This document shows, one piece after another, positions 7,259 through 13,623 of a stretch of DNA of 14,058 nt (the stretch's first letter is position 1; the number at the start of each line of letters is the position of its first letter). The stretch spans positions 1 to 14,058 of the forward strand of contig DLQI01000106.1 of assembly GCA_002478745.1 (NCBI GenBank). Reading direction: 5' to 3'. The notes below the pieces were generated by a model, which did no database searches, was not told the DNA's origin, and saw only the letters and a list, made by a program, of their open reading frames with translations. Position numbers and translations under genes: made by a program. This DNA is from Rhodobacteraceae bacterium UBA7436 (GTDB lineage: Bacteria; Pseudomonadota; Alphaproteobacteria; Rhodobacterales; Rhodobacteraceae).

Positions 7259-7710
7259 TACTTTGGTTCCTCGATAATGTGATCTTCCCAATCTTCTTGG
7301 GGGATATCAAATTCGGATAGGGTTTGCCCCTTGATGCTTATGCCCGCCTCATGCACAGAATCGGGGTTTCCCGTTACCAAAGGGTGCCATTGCGGCAATG
7401 GTTTGCCTTCCCACAACAGGCGGTAGGCGCAGGTTGTGGGCATCCAATAGGCGTGAGTGTCTAAGTTATCAGGTCTTAAAACGATGCAATCGGGCACGAA
7501 TTGGTGGCGGTTTTCGTAATGTACGCAGCGACAGGTCGCGTCATCCAATAGGCGGCAGGCGATGTTGGTCAGGGCCACTTCGCCGCTGTCTTCGTCTTCC
7601 AACTTGTTGAGGCAGCATTTGCCACAGCCGTCACACAGCGCTTCCCATTCTGCTGGGTTCATTTTGGCAAGCGGTTTGCGTTCCCAGAACTTGGCGGCAA
7701 GTTTGGTCAT
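7258..7710 (-). CDS. YcgN/UPF0260 family cysteine-cluster protein
   Basis: The 150-residue soluble protein belongs to the YcgN (UPF0260) family, with nine cysteines: Cys26, 29, 32 and 33 in 'LCDGCGKCCLNK', then Cys52, 60, 62, 75 and 94. The spacing recalls the Fe-S or zinc binding clusters of the broader YkgJ/CxxCxxCC group, so metal binding is likely, but the biological role is not known. 'MPTTCAYRLLWEGKPLPQWH' around 90-109 is a typical conserved block of this family. The start ATG overlaps the ribF stop as ATGA (7707-7710), and the stop overlaps the aldolase start as TAATG, so the three genes are almost certainly co-transcribed and translationally coupled. The length is normal for the family. 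Confidence 0.92.
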   Translation of the reverse strand: MTKLAAKFWERKPLAKMNPAEWEALCDGCGKCCLNKLEDEDSGEVALTNIACRLLDDATCRCVHYENRHQFVPDCIVLRPDNLDTHAYWMPTTCAYRLLWEGKPLPQWHPLVTGNPDSVHEAGISIKGQTLSEFDIPQEDWEDHIIEEPK

Positions 7711-8639
7711 AGGGCCCCCAGAATTTCACGCGATTGGGCACAGTCGGCATCCATTTGCGTGATCAGGGTCTCAAGGCTATCAAAGTTCTCTTCTCCGCGC
7801 AGGTACGCGACCAGCGCGACAGAGGCCTGAGCGTCATATAAATCACCAGAGAAATCGAACACGAAGGTTTCGATATTGGGTTTGTTTTCCCCAAACATCG
7901 GGCGCACCCCAAGAGAGGCCGCGCCGTGATATGTGCCTGCGTGTGGACCATCAAGAACGTCAAAGATTACGGCGTACACACCAAGGGCCGGCAAATGTAG
8001 CCCATCAACGGACATATTGGCTGTTGGATAGCCCAATTCCCGCCCGCGCTGTTCGCCGCCAATCACGGGCCCTTCAATGCGGTGCCAGTGGCCCAACATT
8101 TCGGCCGCGATTTCAGGGTGCCCATCAGCCAGCGCCTTGCGGATAGCGGTAGAGGAAACTGTGTCTGTGTTCGCGGCCAAAAGCGGTGCAATCGTCACGC
8201 CAAATCCCATTTCTTTTCCAAAGGCGACCAAATCATGCGTGGTGCCAGCGCGGTCTTTGCCAAAACAAAAATCAGCACCCACAACGACATGTGCAAGGCC
8301 AAGGCCATCGGCAATCACGCTTTGCGCAAATTCGCGCGGCGTGAGCGAAGCCATGGCGGTGTTAAAGTTCAACTCATACAGCCGATCCACGCCCAATTTT
8401 TCCAAGCGGCTGGAACGGGCCTCGCGGCTCATCAGGCGAAAATGGGGGGCTTCGGGTGCAAAGTAGGCGCGGGGGTGGGGTTCAAAGGTCATGACCCCCA
8501 ACGGCGCATCAGGATTTGCGGCGCGCGCTAGATCGATCACGGATTGATGACCGATGTGAACACCGTCGAAATTCCCAATCGCGACGGTCGCGCCGCGATC
8601 TTGGGGTTCTATGAATTGGTAGTCTCGAATAATACGCAT
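7707..8639 (-). CDS. ribF: Bifunctional riboflavin kinase / FMN adenylyltransferase (FAD synthetase)
   Basis: This 310-residue protein converts riboflavin to FMN and then to FAD. The N-terminal adenylyltransferase half carries 'IGNFDGVHIGHQ' at 21-32, 'VVVGADFCFGKDRAG' at 118-132 and 'SSTAIR' at 162-167. The C-terminal kinase half begins near 183 and carries 'RGRELGYPTANM' with the PTAN metal and nucleotide site at 205-208, then 'NIETFVFDF' with Glu257, the expected catalytic base. ATG 8639 is preferred over ATG 8645 because AGG lies 8 bases before 8639 but only 2 before 8645, and the conserved text starts 'RIIRDYQFIEPQDRG'. The 60-base gap to the upstream hydratase gene is too short for an FMN riboswitch. 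The 3' end overlaps the Cys-cluster gene as ATGA. Confidence 0.96.
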   Translation of the reverse strand: MRIIRDYQFIEPQDRGATVAIGNFDGVHIGHQSVIDLARAANPDAPLGVMTFEPHPRAYFAPEAPHFRLMSREARSSRLEKLGVDRLYELNFNTAMASLTPREFAQSVIADGLGLAHVVVGADFCFGKDRAGTTHDLVAFGKEMGFGVTIAPLLAANTDTVSSTAIRKALADGHPEIAAEMLGHWHRIEGPVIGGEQRGRELGYPTANMSVDGLHLPALGVYAVIFDVLDGPHAGTYHGAASLGVRPMFGENKPNIETFVFDFSGDLYDAQASVALVAYLRGEENFDSLETLITQMDADCAQSREILGAL

Positions 8640-8699
8640 AAACATTGCCTAGCGAGGTGGGCGAGGTGACGCAAGAACCCTAAGGCAAGGTAAGTTAAA

Positions 8700-9140
8700 T
8701 CATGCAGGTGTGCGCGACGGGGCCATAACGGTTGCGTCGCCAATGATGACGTTTTTGCCATCCACAGTGCAAACGCAATCCAACTTTACCCGACTTTTTT
8801 CGGGCTGGATATCTGTCACGGTGACTTGCGCATGAACGGTGTCGCCGGGCCGAACAGGCGCAAGAAACTTGAGGTTCTGCGCCATGTAGATCGTGCCGTG
8901 ACCTGGTAATTGCTCCCCGATAACCGCAGAGATCAAACCAGCGCTTAGCATCCCGTGGGCAATACGGCCTTTAAACATGGTGTTTTGGGCGTATTCTTCA
9001 TCGATATGGACGGGATTATGGTCTGTGCTAACTTTGGCGAACATCTCGATGTCGCTATCTGTGATGACCTTCTCGAGGCTGCGCGTCATGCCCAATTCGA
9101 TGTCTTCAATAAAGATAGTGCCGCGAATGATGTCTTGCAT
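8700..9140 (-). CDS. MaoC-type hydratase (R-specific enoyl-CoA hydratase-like)
   Basis: The 146-residue single hot-dog-fold protein carries the hydratase-2 signature: 'STDHNPVHID' gives the catalytic pair Asp40 and His45, followed by 'GRIAHGMLSAGLIS' at 58-71. Such proteins hydrate trans-2-enoyl-CoA to the (R)-3-hydroxyacyl-CoA, feeding beta-oxidation or polyhydroxyalkanoate supply, but some family members act on other acyl-CoA or acyl-ACP substrates. No polymer synthase gene is nearby. A GTG at 9149 is also in frame. ATG 9140 is chosen because AGGTGG lies at 9146-9151 (complement), 5 bases before it, which is far better than what precedes the GTG. It lies 92 bases after the HAD gene and 60 before ribF, all in one direction, so a shared transcript is plausible. 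Confidence 0.9.
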   Translation of the reverse strand: MQDIIRGTIFIEDIELGMTRSLEKVITDSDIEMFAKVSTDHNPVHIDEEYAQNTMFKGRIAHGMLSAGLISAVIGEQLPGHGTIYMAQNLKFLAPVRPGDTVHAQVTVTDIQPEKSRVKLDCVCTVDGKNVIIGDATVMAPSRTPA

Positions 9141-9232
9141 GTTTGCCACCTAAGGTAATTATTGCAACCCCAAACGGCTTGCATTGTAACTTTATTGCGC
9201 GAAGGGTGCGCGGTGACAAGTGGAAAAACAGC

Positions 9233-10105
9233 TTAGCGCAGGTGTCCAATTGTGAAGGTTGGGTTTGATTGCTCTGCTTCCAAATAGGCGGCCAGCAAAT
9301 CGGGATCAGGTTGTGTCACTGTTTTGGTTTCTGCAGCGGCTAGACCACCTGAGATGAACAGGGAATCGATATCTTCGCCCATGGCCCCTTTGATGTCGGT
9401 GATGACGCCGTCCCCAATCGCAAGGATGGCAGAATCTGGCACATCGACGCCCAAAGCAAACAAGCGGCGGCGGGCAAGGTCATAGATGGGGGGATGTGGT
9501 TTGCCGAAATACAGACTTTCGCCGCCCATTTCTGTATAAAGTTGGGCCAGCGCACCGGCACACCACTCCCGCACCTCACCGCGATCCACAACGATGTCAG
9601 GGTTGGCGCACAGCAGTTTTAGGCCCATTTGTTTGGCCATCAAAAACTGTGGGCGCATGGTTTCTGGGTCGGCCATAGAGTCTTGAGGGCCCATGCAAAC
9701 AATACCTGTGGCCTGTTCCAGCGGTACTTGGGTGATTTCCATCGGATCCTCAAGAACGTCGATGGGATCAAAGAACGCTTGGTCGTGGGCTTCGCCGATG
9801 AACCAAACCTTGTCCCCGACCACGCCGCGGTACATGGCCGAACGGGCGCTGTCGCCGGAGGTGGCGATTTCGTCCCAGGCATCATCTGGCACGCCAAATG
9901 TCTTAAGTTGCAACAAAACACCTGCGCGTGGGCGCGGGGAGTTGGTGACAAGGATGACTTTGCCACCTTGTTTTCGATAGTCTTGCAATGCCTTCACGGC
10001 GTCGGGCAAAGCAGCCACGCCGTTGTGAACGCAGCCCCATAGATCAACGAACAAGGCGTCATAGCGGGCAGAAACTTCGCTAAGGTTTGTGATGATCTGG
10101 GACAT
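9233..10105 (-). CDS. TIGR01459-type HAD superfamily class IIA protein
   Basis: The 290-residue protein has the HAD class IIA plan shared with NagD and pyridoxal phosphate phosphatases: motif I 'LFVDLWGCVHNG' at 18-29 with nucleophile Asp21, motif II 'VTNSPRP' at 53-59, the large C2-type cap, Lys202 in 'YFGKPHPPIYD', and the acidic motif 'IGDGVITDIKGA' at 230-241 with Asp232 and Asp237. Unusually for a phosphatase, the residue two places after the nucleophile is Trp23 rather than the acid/base Asp, which suggests altered or weak phosphatase chemistry. An upstream in-frame ATG at 10156 exists, but ATG 10105 has GGAG about 8 bases before it and begins the conserved region. It is the first gene of the series leading to maoC-like and ribF. 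The substrate is unknown. Confidence 0.88.
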   Translation of the reverse strand: MSQIITNLSEVSARYDALFVDLWGCVHNGVAALPDAVKALQDYRKQGGKVILVTNSPRPRAGVLLQLKTFGVPDDAWDEIATSGDSARSAMYRGVVGDKVWFIGEAHDQAFFDPIDVLEDPMEITQVPLEQATGIVCMGPQDSMADPETMRPQFLMAKQMGLKLLCANPDIVVDRGEVREWCAGALAQLYTEMGGESLYFGKPHPPIYDLARRRLFALGVDVPDSAILAIGDGVITDIKGAMGEDIDSLFISGGLAAAETKTVTQPDPDLLAAYLEAEQSNPTFTIGHLR

Positions 10106-10159
10106 GTAATCGCTCCGGTATAAATGCGTCATTTGGTGTTTAGCGACCTGAACCATAAG

Positions 10160-10183
10160 GGCAAAGGGCTAAAGGCAAAGGGC
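10160..10183. repeat. Short direct repeat beside the ppaC terminator
   Basis: GGCAAAGGGC occurs at 10160-10169 and again at 10174-10183, a period of 14 bases. The second copy runs into the 5' arm of the terminator stem. It may simply reflect slippage in the T-rich tail of the terminator. Confidence 0.5.
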
Positions 10184-10203
10184 CGCCCAATGCGTGGCGG
10201 CCC
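10174..10203 (-). terminator. Intrinsic terminator of ppaC
   Basis: GGGCCGCC (10180-10187) and GGCGGCCC (10196-10203) make a perfect 8-base stem with an 8-base loop. On the - strand it is followed by TTTGCCTTT, an imperfect T tract. It lies about 50 bases past the ppaC stop and before the HAD gene, separating the two units. Confidence 0.72.
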
Positions 10204-10252
10204 TGTATTGGTTTTACGTATTGGGCGCTTGGCCCAAGGCAGTGCCCTGATC

Positions 10253-11173
10253 TTAGACTTTAAGGTTCGGGATGATCTGCTTTTTGCGGCTCATGATGCC
10301 AGGCAATACAACTGTGTCGCCCGTAACTGTCGCGCCAAAGCTTTTTTCAGCAACGGTTTTGACCAAGTCATTTGGCACCATCAATGTGGCTTCCTCGTTC
10401 AGGATGTCGACCACGAACAACAGAACCTCATCGGCACCATCTTCGGCAGCTACATCAACCATTGAGGCCATAAGGCTGTCTTTGCGATCTAGAACCAATT
10501 TCGGTGCAGTTGTTTCCAACACGGACACGCGGAACTGTTTGCCGTCGACTTTGAATTCTTTGCTGTCCATGCGCAGCAATTCTGCGTCTGAAAAGGCAGA
10601 GATGTCAGATTTGGCTTCAAACATTTCAGAGGCGTATGCAGAGATGTCGATGCCAAGGTCTTTGGCCAAATCATGTGCAATCGCTTTGTCTTCTTGCGTT
10701 GTGGTTGGGGAACGGAATTCCAGCGTGTCGGACAAGATGCATGACAACATCGCGCCTTTTACGTCTGTTGGCATTTGCGCCATGTCTTTGCCGATCATCT
10801 TCCACATGATTGTGGCTGTGCAGGCCAAAGGTTCGATGCGGATGTCGATTGGGCCTTTGGTTTCAAGGCCACCCACCAACTTGTGGTGATCGATGATTGC
10901 TGTGATGTCGCAGTCATTGATGCCCGCTGGCAATTCAGCAGGATTGTTGGTGTCAACGATGACGACAGGCGTGTCAGCCGCAACGTCAGATACGATTTCT
11001 GGCTTGTCCAGGTTCCAGCGCTTTAGCACAAACAACGCTTCGGTGTTTGGCTCGCCCAACAAGACTGGTTTAGCTGCAACGCCTTTGATCTCGTTCAGGT
11101 ACCATGCCCAGATGATTGGGCTGCCTGTGCTGTCTGTGTCTGGTGATTTGTGGCCGAAAACGAGCGTTGTCAT
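10253..11173 (-). CDS. ppaC: Manganese-dependent inorganic pyrophosphatase (family II, DHH)
   Basis: The 306-residue enzyme hydrolyses PPi to phosphate, pulling biosynthetic reactions forward in the cytoplasm. The metal ligands of the DHH superfamily are in place: His8, Asp12 and Asp14 in 'GHKSPDTDS', Asp74, the Asp95-His96-His97 triad in 'IIDHHKL', and Asp149 in 'ILSDTLEF'. The C-terminal DHHA2 domain carries the substrate-binding SRKKQ at 295-299, the signature of this family. There is no CBS-domain insert, so it is the short, unregulated form. ATG 11173 has AGGAA about 7 bases before it and a good promoter at 11210-11238, and a terminator follows, making it a single-gene unit. It is unrelated to the common family I enzyme (Ppa); the genome may carry either or both. 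Confidence 0.96.
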   Translation of the reverse strand: MTTLVFGHKSPDTDSTGSPIIWAWYLNEIKGVAAKPVLLGEPNTEALFVLKRWNLDKPEIVSDVAADTPVVIVDTNNPAELPAGINDCDITAIIDHHKLVGGLETKGPIDIRIEPLACTATIMWKMIGKDMAQMPTDVKGAMLSCILSDTLEFRSPTTTQEDKAIAHDLAKDLGIDISAYASEMFEAKSDISAFSDAELLRMDSKEFKVDGKQFRVSVLETTAPKLVLDRKDSLMASMVDVAAEDGADEVLLFVVDILNEEATLMVPNDLVKTVAEKSFGATVTGDTVVLPGIMSRKKQIIPNLKV

Positions 11174-11209
11174 GGGGACATTCCTGAATATATGTGCGAA
11201 TTTTTTTGC

Positions 11210-11238
11210 CTTATAGGCGGCACATATCCACTTGTCAC
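11210..11238 (-). promoter_or_regulatory. Probable sigma-70 type promoter of ppaC
   Basis: On the - strand GTGACA (window 11233-11238) and TATAAG (window 11210-11215) are separated by exactly 17 bases, close to the TTGACA/TATAAT consensus. The -10 box lies about 36 bases before the ppaC ATG, leaving room for a short leader with the ribosome site. Confidence 0.6.
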
Positions 11239-11281
11239 CATCTGAGCCTTGCTATGATGTCACATGCGCTATGCGCTGGGA

Positions 11282-11638
11282 TCATCCAAGGCCCAGTTCC
11301 GCCCGCTTCTTCTTTGTCAGTTTGGCGACGACCATGTCGTATGAATAGGTGATGTGATTGCGCAGCTCTGTATCAGACAACCCCGGTTCGGCGTAATGTT
11401 GGATCCATTTCAACCCACGCGACGCAAGGTATGGGGCAGGGCGCAGGCCATCCATGTCGGGTAAAATTTGAAACGCCATGTCCGATACCTTGAACGTAAA
11501 TGCGGCATCGTTTTCGTGCCAGCCGCTTAGGCCATAAAGTTTGCCGCCAACTTTCCACACATCAGAATTGCCCCATTGGATCACATGGGTGGATTGGGGC
11601 AGGCTGGCGCAAAAGGCGTTGAATTCATCACGTGTCAT
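11282..11638 (-). CDS. MmcQ/YjbR family protein
   Basis: The 118-residue protein fits the MmcQ/YjbR family, a small double-wing fold resembling CyaY and often labelled DNA-binding. Recognisable blocks are the N-terminal helix 'MTRDEFNAFCASLP', 'DVWKVGGKLYGL' at 26-37, a beta strand 'AAFTFKVS', 'GLRPAPYLASRGLKWIQ' at 64-80, and the helix 'LSDTELRNHITYSYDMVVAKL' (starting near 87), ending in a basic tail 'TKKKRAE'. The function is not established; DNA binding is inferred by the family from structure. No clear ribosome-binding site precedes the ATG. It diverges from the DUF2161 gene with 53 bases between the starts, so the two may share a regulatory region. The next unit on its strand, ppaC, has its own promoter. 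Confidence 0.88.
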   Translation of the reverse strand: MTRDEFNAFCASLPQSTHVIQWGNSDVWKVGGKLYGLSGWHENDAAFTFKVSDMAFQILPDMDGLRPAPYLASRGLKWIQHYAEPGLSDTELRNHITYSYDMVVAKLTKKKRAELGLG

Positions 11639-11691
11639 AAGTTTAGTTTAGACGCTTGGGTTCTTAGCGCAATTGCTGATAAGTTTTGCCC

Positions 11692-12369
11692 ATGAACACA
11701 CCACGCGAAACTGATCTGTACGGCCCCGTTAAATCCTTCCTTGAAGGGCAGGGATATGTTGTGAAATCCGAAGTGGGCGCGGCCGATGTGGTGGCTGTGC
11801 GCGGGGGTGAACCGCCACTGATTGTTGAACTGAAACTAGGGTTTTCGCTGACCTTGGTGCATCAGTGTATCGCGCGCCTTGCTGTTTCGGACGAAGTTTA
11901 CATGGCTGTGGCCACGGGCAAGGGCAAACCCTTTGCCAAATCCCTTAAGAACATGACGAAGCTGTGCCGCCGTTTGGGTTTGGGGTTGATCACTGTGCGC
12001 CTCAAGGACGCATTGGTGCAGGTGCATTGTGATCCAGGACCTTATGCGCCGCGCAAATCCAAGAAACGCGAAGTGAAGATGTTGGCAGAATTTGCCCGTC
12101 GTGTCGGTGATCCCAATGATGGGGGCCAAACGCGGGTGGGACTGGTCACGGCCTATCGCCAAGATGCGCTAAAAATTGCGATGTATTTGTTTGAGGTTGG
12201 GGCCAGCAAGGGTGCGGATGTAGCGCGCGAAACTGGTGTTGAACGTGCAACGACTATGATGCGTGACGACCACTATGGCTGGTTTGAAAAGGTCGAAAAG
12301 GGCGTGTACGGACTTCGGCCCAAAGGGGCAGAAGCCGTCACCAACAGTGGGCAGGTTTTAGGCGGGTAA
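11692..12369 (+). CDS. DUF2161 protein with PD-(D/E)XK-like nuclease fold
   Basis: The 225-residue protein matches the DUF2161 (COG5482) family, predicted to have a PD-(D/E)XK phosphodiesterase fold. The core is visible: an N-terminal helix with Glu7 ('PRETDLYGPVKSFLEGQGY'), Asp32 in 'VGAADVVAV', the strand 'PPLIVELKLGF' giving the E-x-K pair Glu46 and Lys48, and Gln58 in the following helix. After a basic linker (about 121-127), the C-terminal third (about 145-215) ends in 'WFEKVEKGVYGLRPKG' and looks like a winged-helix-type module. No methyltransferase, helicase or other restriction partner is adjacent, so it appears to be a stand-alone nuclease-fold protein of unknown substrate. ATG 11692 is used; a TTG at 11686 is also in frame. 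It ends 7 bases before the convergent acetyltransferase gene. Confidence 0.85.
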   Translation: MNTPRETDLYGPVKSFLEGQGYVVKSEVGAADVVAVRGGEPPLIVELKLGFSLTLVHQCIARLAVSDEVYMAVATGKGKPFAKSLKNMTKLCRRLGLGLITVRLKDALVQVHCDPGPYAPRKSKKREVKMLAEFARRVGDPNDGGQTRVGLVTAYRQDALKIAMYLFEVGASKGADVARETGVERATTMMRDDHYGWFEKVEKGVYGLRPKGAEAVTNSGQVLGG

Positions 12370-12376
12370 TGCCAGT

Positions 12377-12868
12377 CTAGTCCAGTTTGGAAAACGATTG
12401 CGGATAGACCAGTGTTTCACTGGGGGCATTGGTGCCCTCACCAGCCAGCATCGTGTGACTGATTGGATAGGGAGAGGTCAATTGCGCAGCGCGCGCCGCC
12501 GAAAATCCCGTGCGTTCATAAAACGACACACCGCCCAAAACGACCACCGTGGATTTGCTAAGGCGCGCCCATTCGGTCAGCATCCCCATCATCCGTGTGC
12601 CATAGCGGCGTCCCTGAACATCGGGGGCAACCGCAACAGGCGCTAGGCACAACCACTTTTTAGGAGCGACCATTTTGGATAGGGCATAATAGCCCACGAT
12701 CCGGTCCCCCATTGGCAGAACCGTTTCGCCTGCGATTTGGCCGGATTTGCGCAAATTTTGCACCAGATCGGCCTCAGCCCCTGTTTCAAACGCTGCGCGA
12801 AGGAGGGCATCAACCGCGTCTTCTTCGCCTGTGCGCATTTCACGCGCGTGACCGGGGAACTCTAACAT
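12377..12868 (-). CDS. GNAT family N-acetyltransferase
   Basis: The 163-residue protein is a YhbS-like member of the GNAT superfamily, which transfers an acetyl group from acetyl-CoA to an amine. Motif A is clear: 'LAPVAVAPDVQGRRYGTRMM' at 75-94, where Q85-G86-R87-R88-Y89-G90 forms the acetyl-CoA pyrophosphate loop. 'VVVLGGVSFYERTGF' at 108-122 is the typical motif B strand and helix. The acceptor (small molecule, peptide or tRNA) cannot be told from sequence. The start ATG overlaps the rpiB stop by one base (TAATG), so it is co-transcribed and probably coupled with rpiB. No terminator is visible between its stop and the convergent DUF2161 gene. Confidence 0.9.
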   Translation of the reverse strand: MLEFPGHAREMRTGEEDAVDALLRAAFETGAEADLVQNLRKSGQIAGETVLPMGDRIVGYYALSKMVAPKKWLCLAPVAVAPDVQGRRYGTRMMGMLTEWARLSKSTVVVLGGVSFYERTGFSAARAAQLTSPYPISHTMLAGEGTNAPSETLVYPQSFSKLD

Positions 12869-13317
12869 TAGTCTTCGATCGCTTTGATCATATCGACGCG
12901 GGTCGCGTGGCGCCCACCTTCAAACTCTGCGTCCAAGAACGCATTCACGATCTCAAGCGCGAGGCCCATGCCGATGACCCGTGCGCCGAGTGACAGCATA
13001 TTCGCATCGTTATGTTCGCGGATCATGCGGGCAGAAAATGTGTCGGAACACACACCACAACGAATGCCTTTGACCTTGTTGGCAGCCATCATGATGCCTT
13101 GGCCCGTGCCACATAGAATGACGCCCAATTGGCAATCACCAGAGGCTACTTTGCGAGCGGCCGCTTCGCCGTGTGTGGGGTAGTTGGTGCTTTCATTGGT
13201 GGTCGGGCCGATGTCTTCGACTTCATAACCTTTTGCTTCGATATGGGCGACGATGGCGCGGCGCATTGGGATGTCGGCGTGGTCGCTGGAAACGATGATG
13301 CGGGTTTTGGAGGTCAT
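12868..13317 (-). CDS. rpiB: Ribose 5-phosphate isomerase B
   Basis: The 149-residue enzyme interconverts ribulose 5-phosphate and ribose 5-phosphate in the pentose phosphate pathway and belongs to the RpiB/LacA/LacB family. Key residues are Asp12-His13 in 'SSDHAD', Tyr46 in 'TNYP', the catalytic Cys69 with Thr71 in 'ILCGTGQGI', His102-Asn103 in 'REHNDANML', and Arg136-His137 with Arg140 in 'EGGRHATRV'. The length and spacing match E. coli RpiB, and the Cys (rather than the Ser/Glu arrangement of some actinobacterial relatives) supports the standard isomerase. Allose 6-phosphate isomerase activity is possible, but no allose genes are near. There is no good ribosome-binding site before the ATG at 13317. 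A -10-like TAGAAT (window 13364-13369) lies about 47 bases before the ATG, but no good -35 accompanies it. The acetyltransferase gene follows with a one-base overlap. Confidence 0.96.
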   Translation of the reverse strand: MTSKTRIIVSSDHADIPMRRAIVAHIEAKGYEVEDIGPTTNESTNYPTHGEAAARKVASGDCQLGVILCGTGQGIMMAANKVKGIRCGVCSDTFSARMIREHNDANMLSLGARVIGMGLALEIVNAFLDAEFEGGRHATRVDMIKAIED

Positions 13318-13536
13318 GGTGGCGGGCTTTCTGATTGTCGGTGTGGGTTAGTTTGTGGGTATGATTCTAAAGTAGAAGGGGCAATAACTAAATGGTTTTC
13401 AAAGAAGGTCTGGTGTGCGGACGAAGCTTTCCCTTGCCGTCCAAACGCAAATGACTGCTTTTGGTAATTAAGCCTGATTAATCACCTTCAGCTGCTGGCA
13501 GGCCAGATTACGTTTAAGGGATTGAACATCAGTTGC
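13318..13536. other. Gene-poor stretch upstream of rpiB
   Basis: With the adjoining small frame this is about 300 bases without a convincing gene. The left part should hold the rpiB promoter (weak TAGAAT at 13364-13369 on the - strand). A 112-codon + strand frame crosses it but lies largely over rpiB in the opposite sense, has Cys- and Gly-rich, family-less text, and is judged non-coding. No tRNA, terminator hairpin or inverted repeat is evident. Confidence 0.5.
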
Positions 13537-13623
13537 TTAAATATCAGGTAATTTCGAGTTCTCGGCTGCCGCAGCTAAGTCAGGATGTCCCATTGCAAAA
13601 AAATCCATGGTTATTGGCGTCAT
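13468..13623 (-). pseudogene. Small frame interrupted by one stop, possible gene remnant
   Basis: On the - strand an ATG at 13623 directly abuts the TAG of the membrane protein gene (TAGATG). It opens a 28-codon frame beginning MTPITMDFFAMGHPDLAAA and closing with TAA at 13537-13539. The same frame continues for 22 more codons (including 'LKRNLACQQLKVINQA') to a second TAA at 13468-13470. The text looks protein-like on both sides of the first stop, and the first codons fall inside the left copy of the 18-base repeat. It may be a short real peptide, a decayed gene of about 51 residues, or chance. No homologue is recognised and no ribosome site is clear. Confidence 0.25.
13606..13623. repeat. 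Left copy of an imperfect 18-base direct repeat
   Basis: CATGGTTATTGGCGTCAT here matches CACGGTAATTGGCGTCAT at 13980-13997 at 16 of 18 positions, in the same orientation. The two copies bracket the AT-rich membrane protein gene with 356 bases between them. On the - strand both begin an ATG frame reading MTPIT. Confidence 0.65.

Noticed and set aside
8640..8699. FMN riboswitch before ribF
   Set aside because: Only 60 bases separate ribF from the upstream gene, too few for the RFN element, and its conserved arms are not seen.
10221..10237. Second small inverted repeat (TTGGGC/GCCCAA) just after ppaC
   Set aside because: The stem is only 6 bases and no T tract follows on either strand. The hairpin at 10180-10203 is the better terminator.
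10272..10889. A 205-codon + strand frame over ppaC
   Set aside because: It is antisense to a clear family II pyrophosphatase. The Ser/Thr-rich text is typical of shadow frames.
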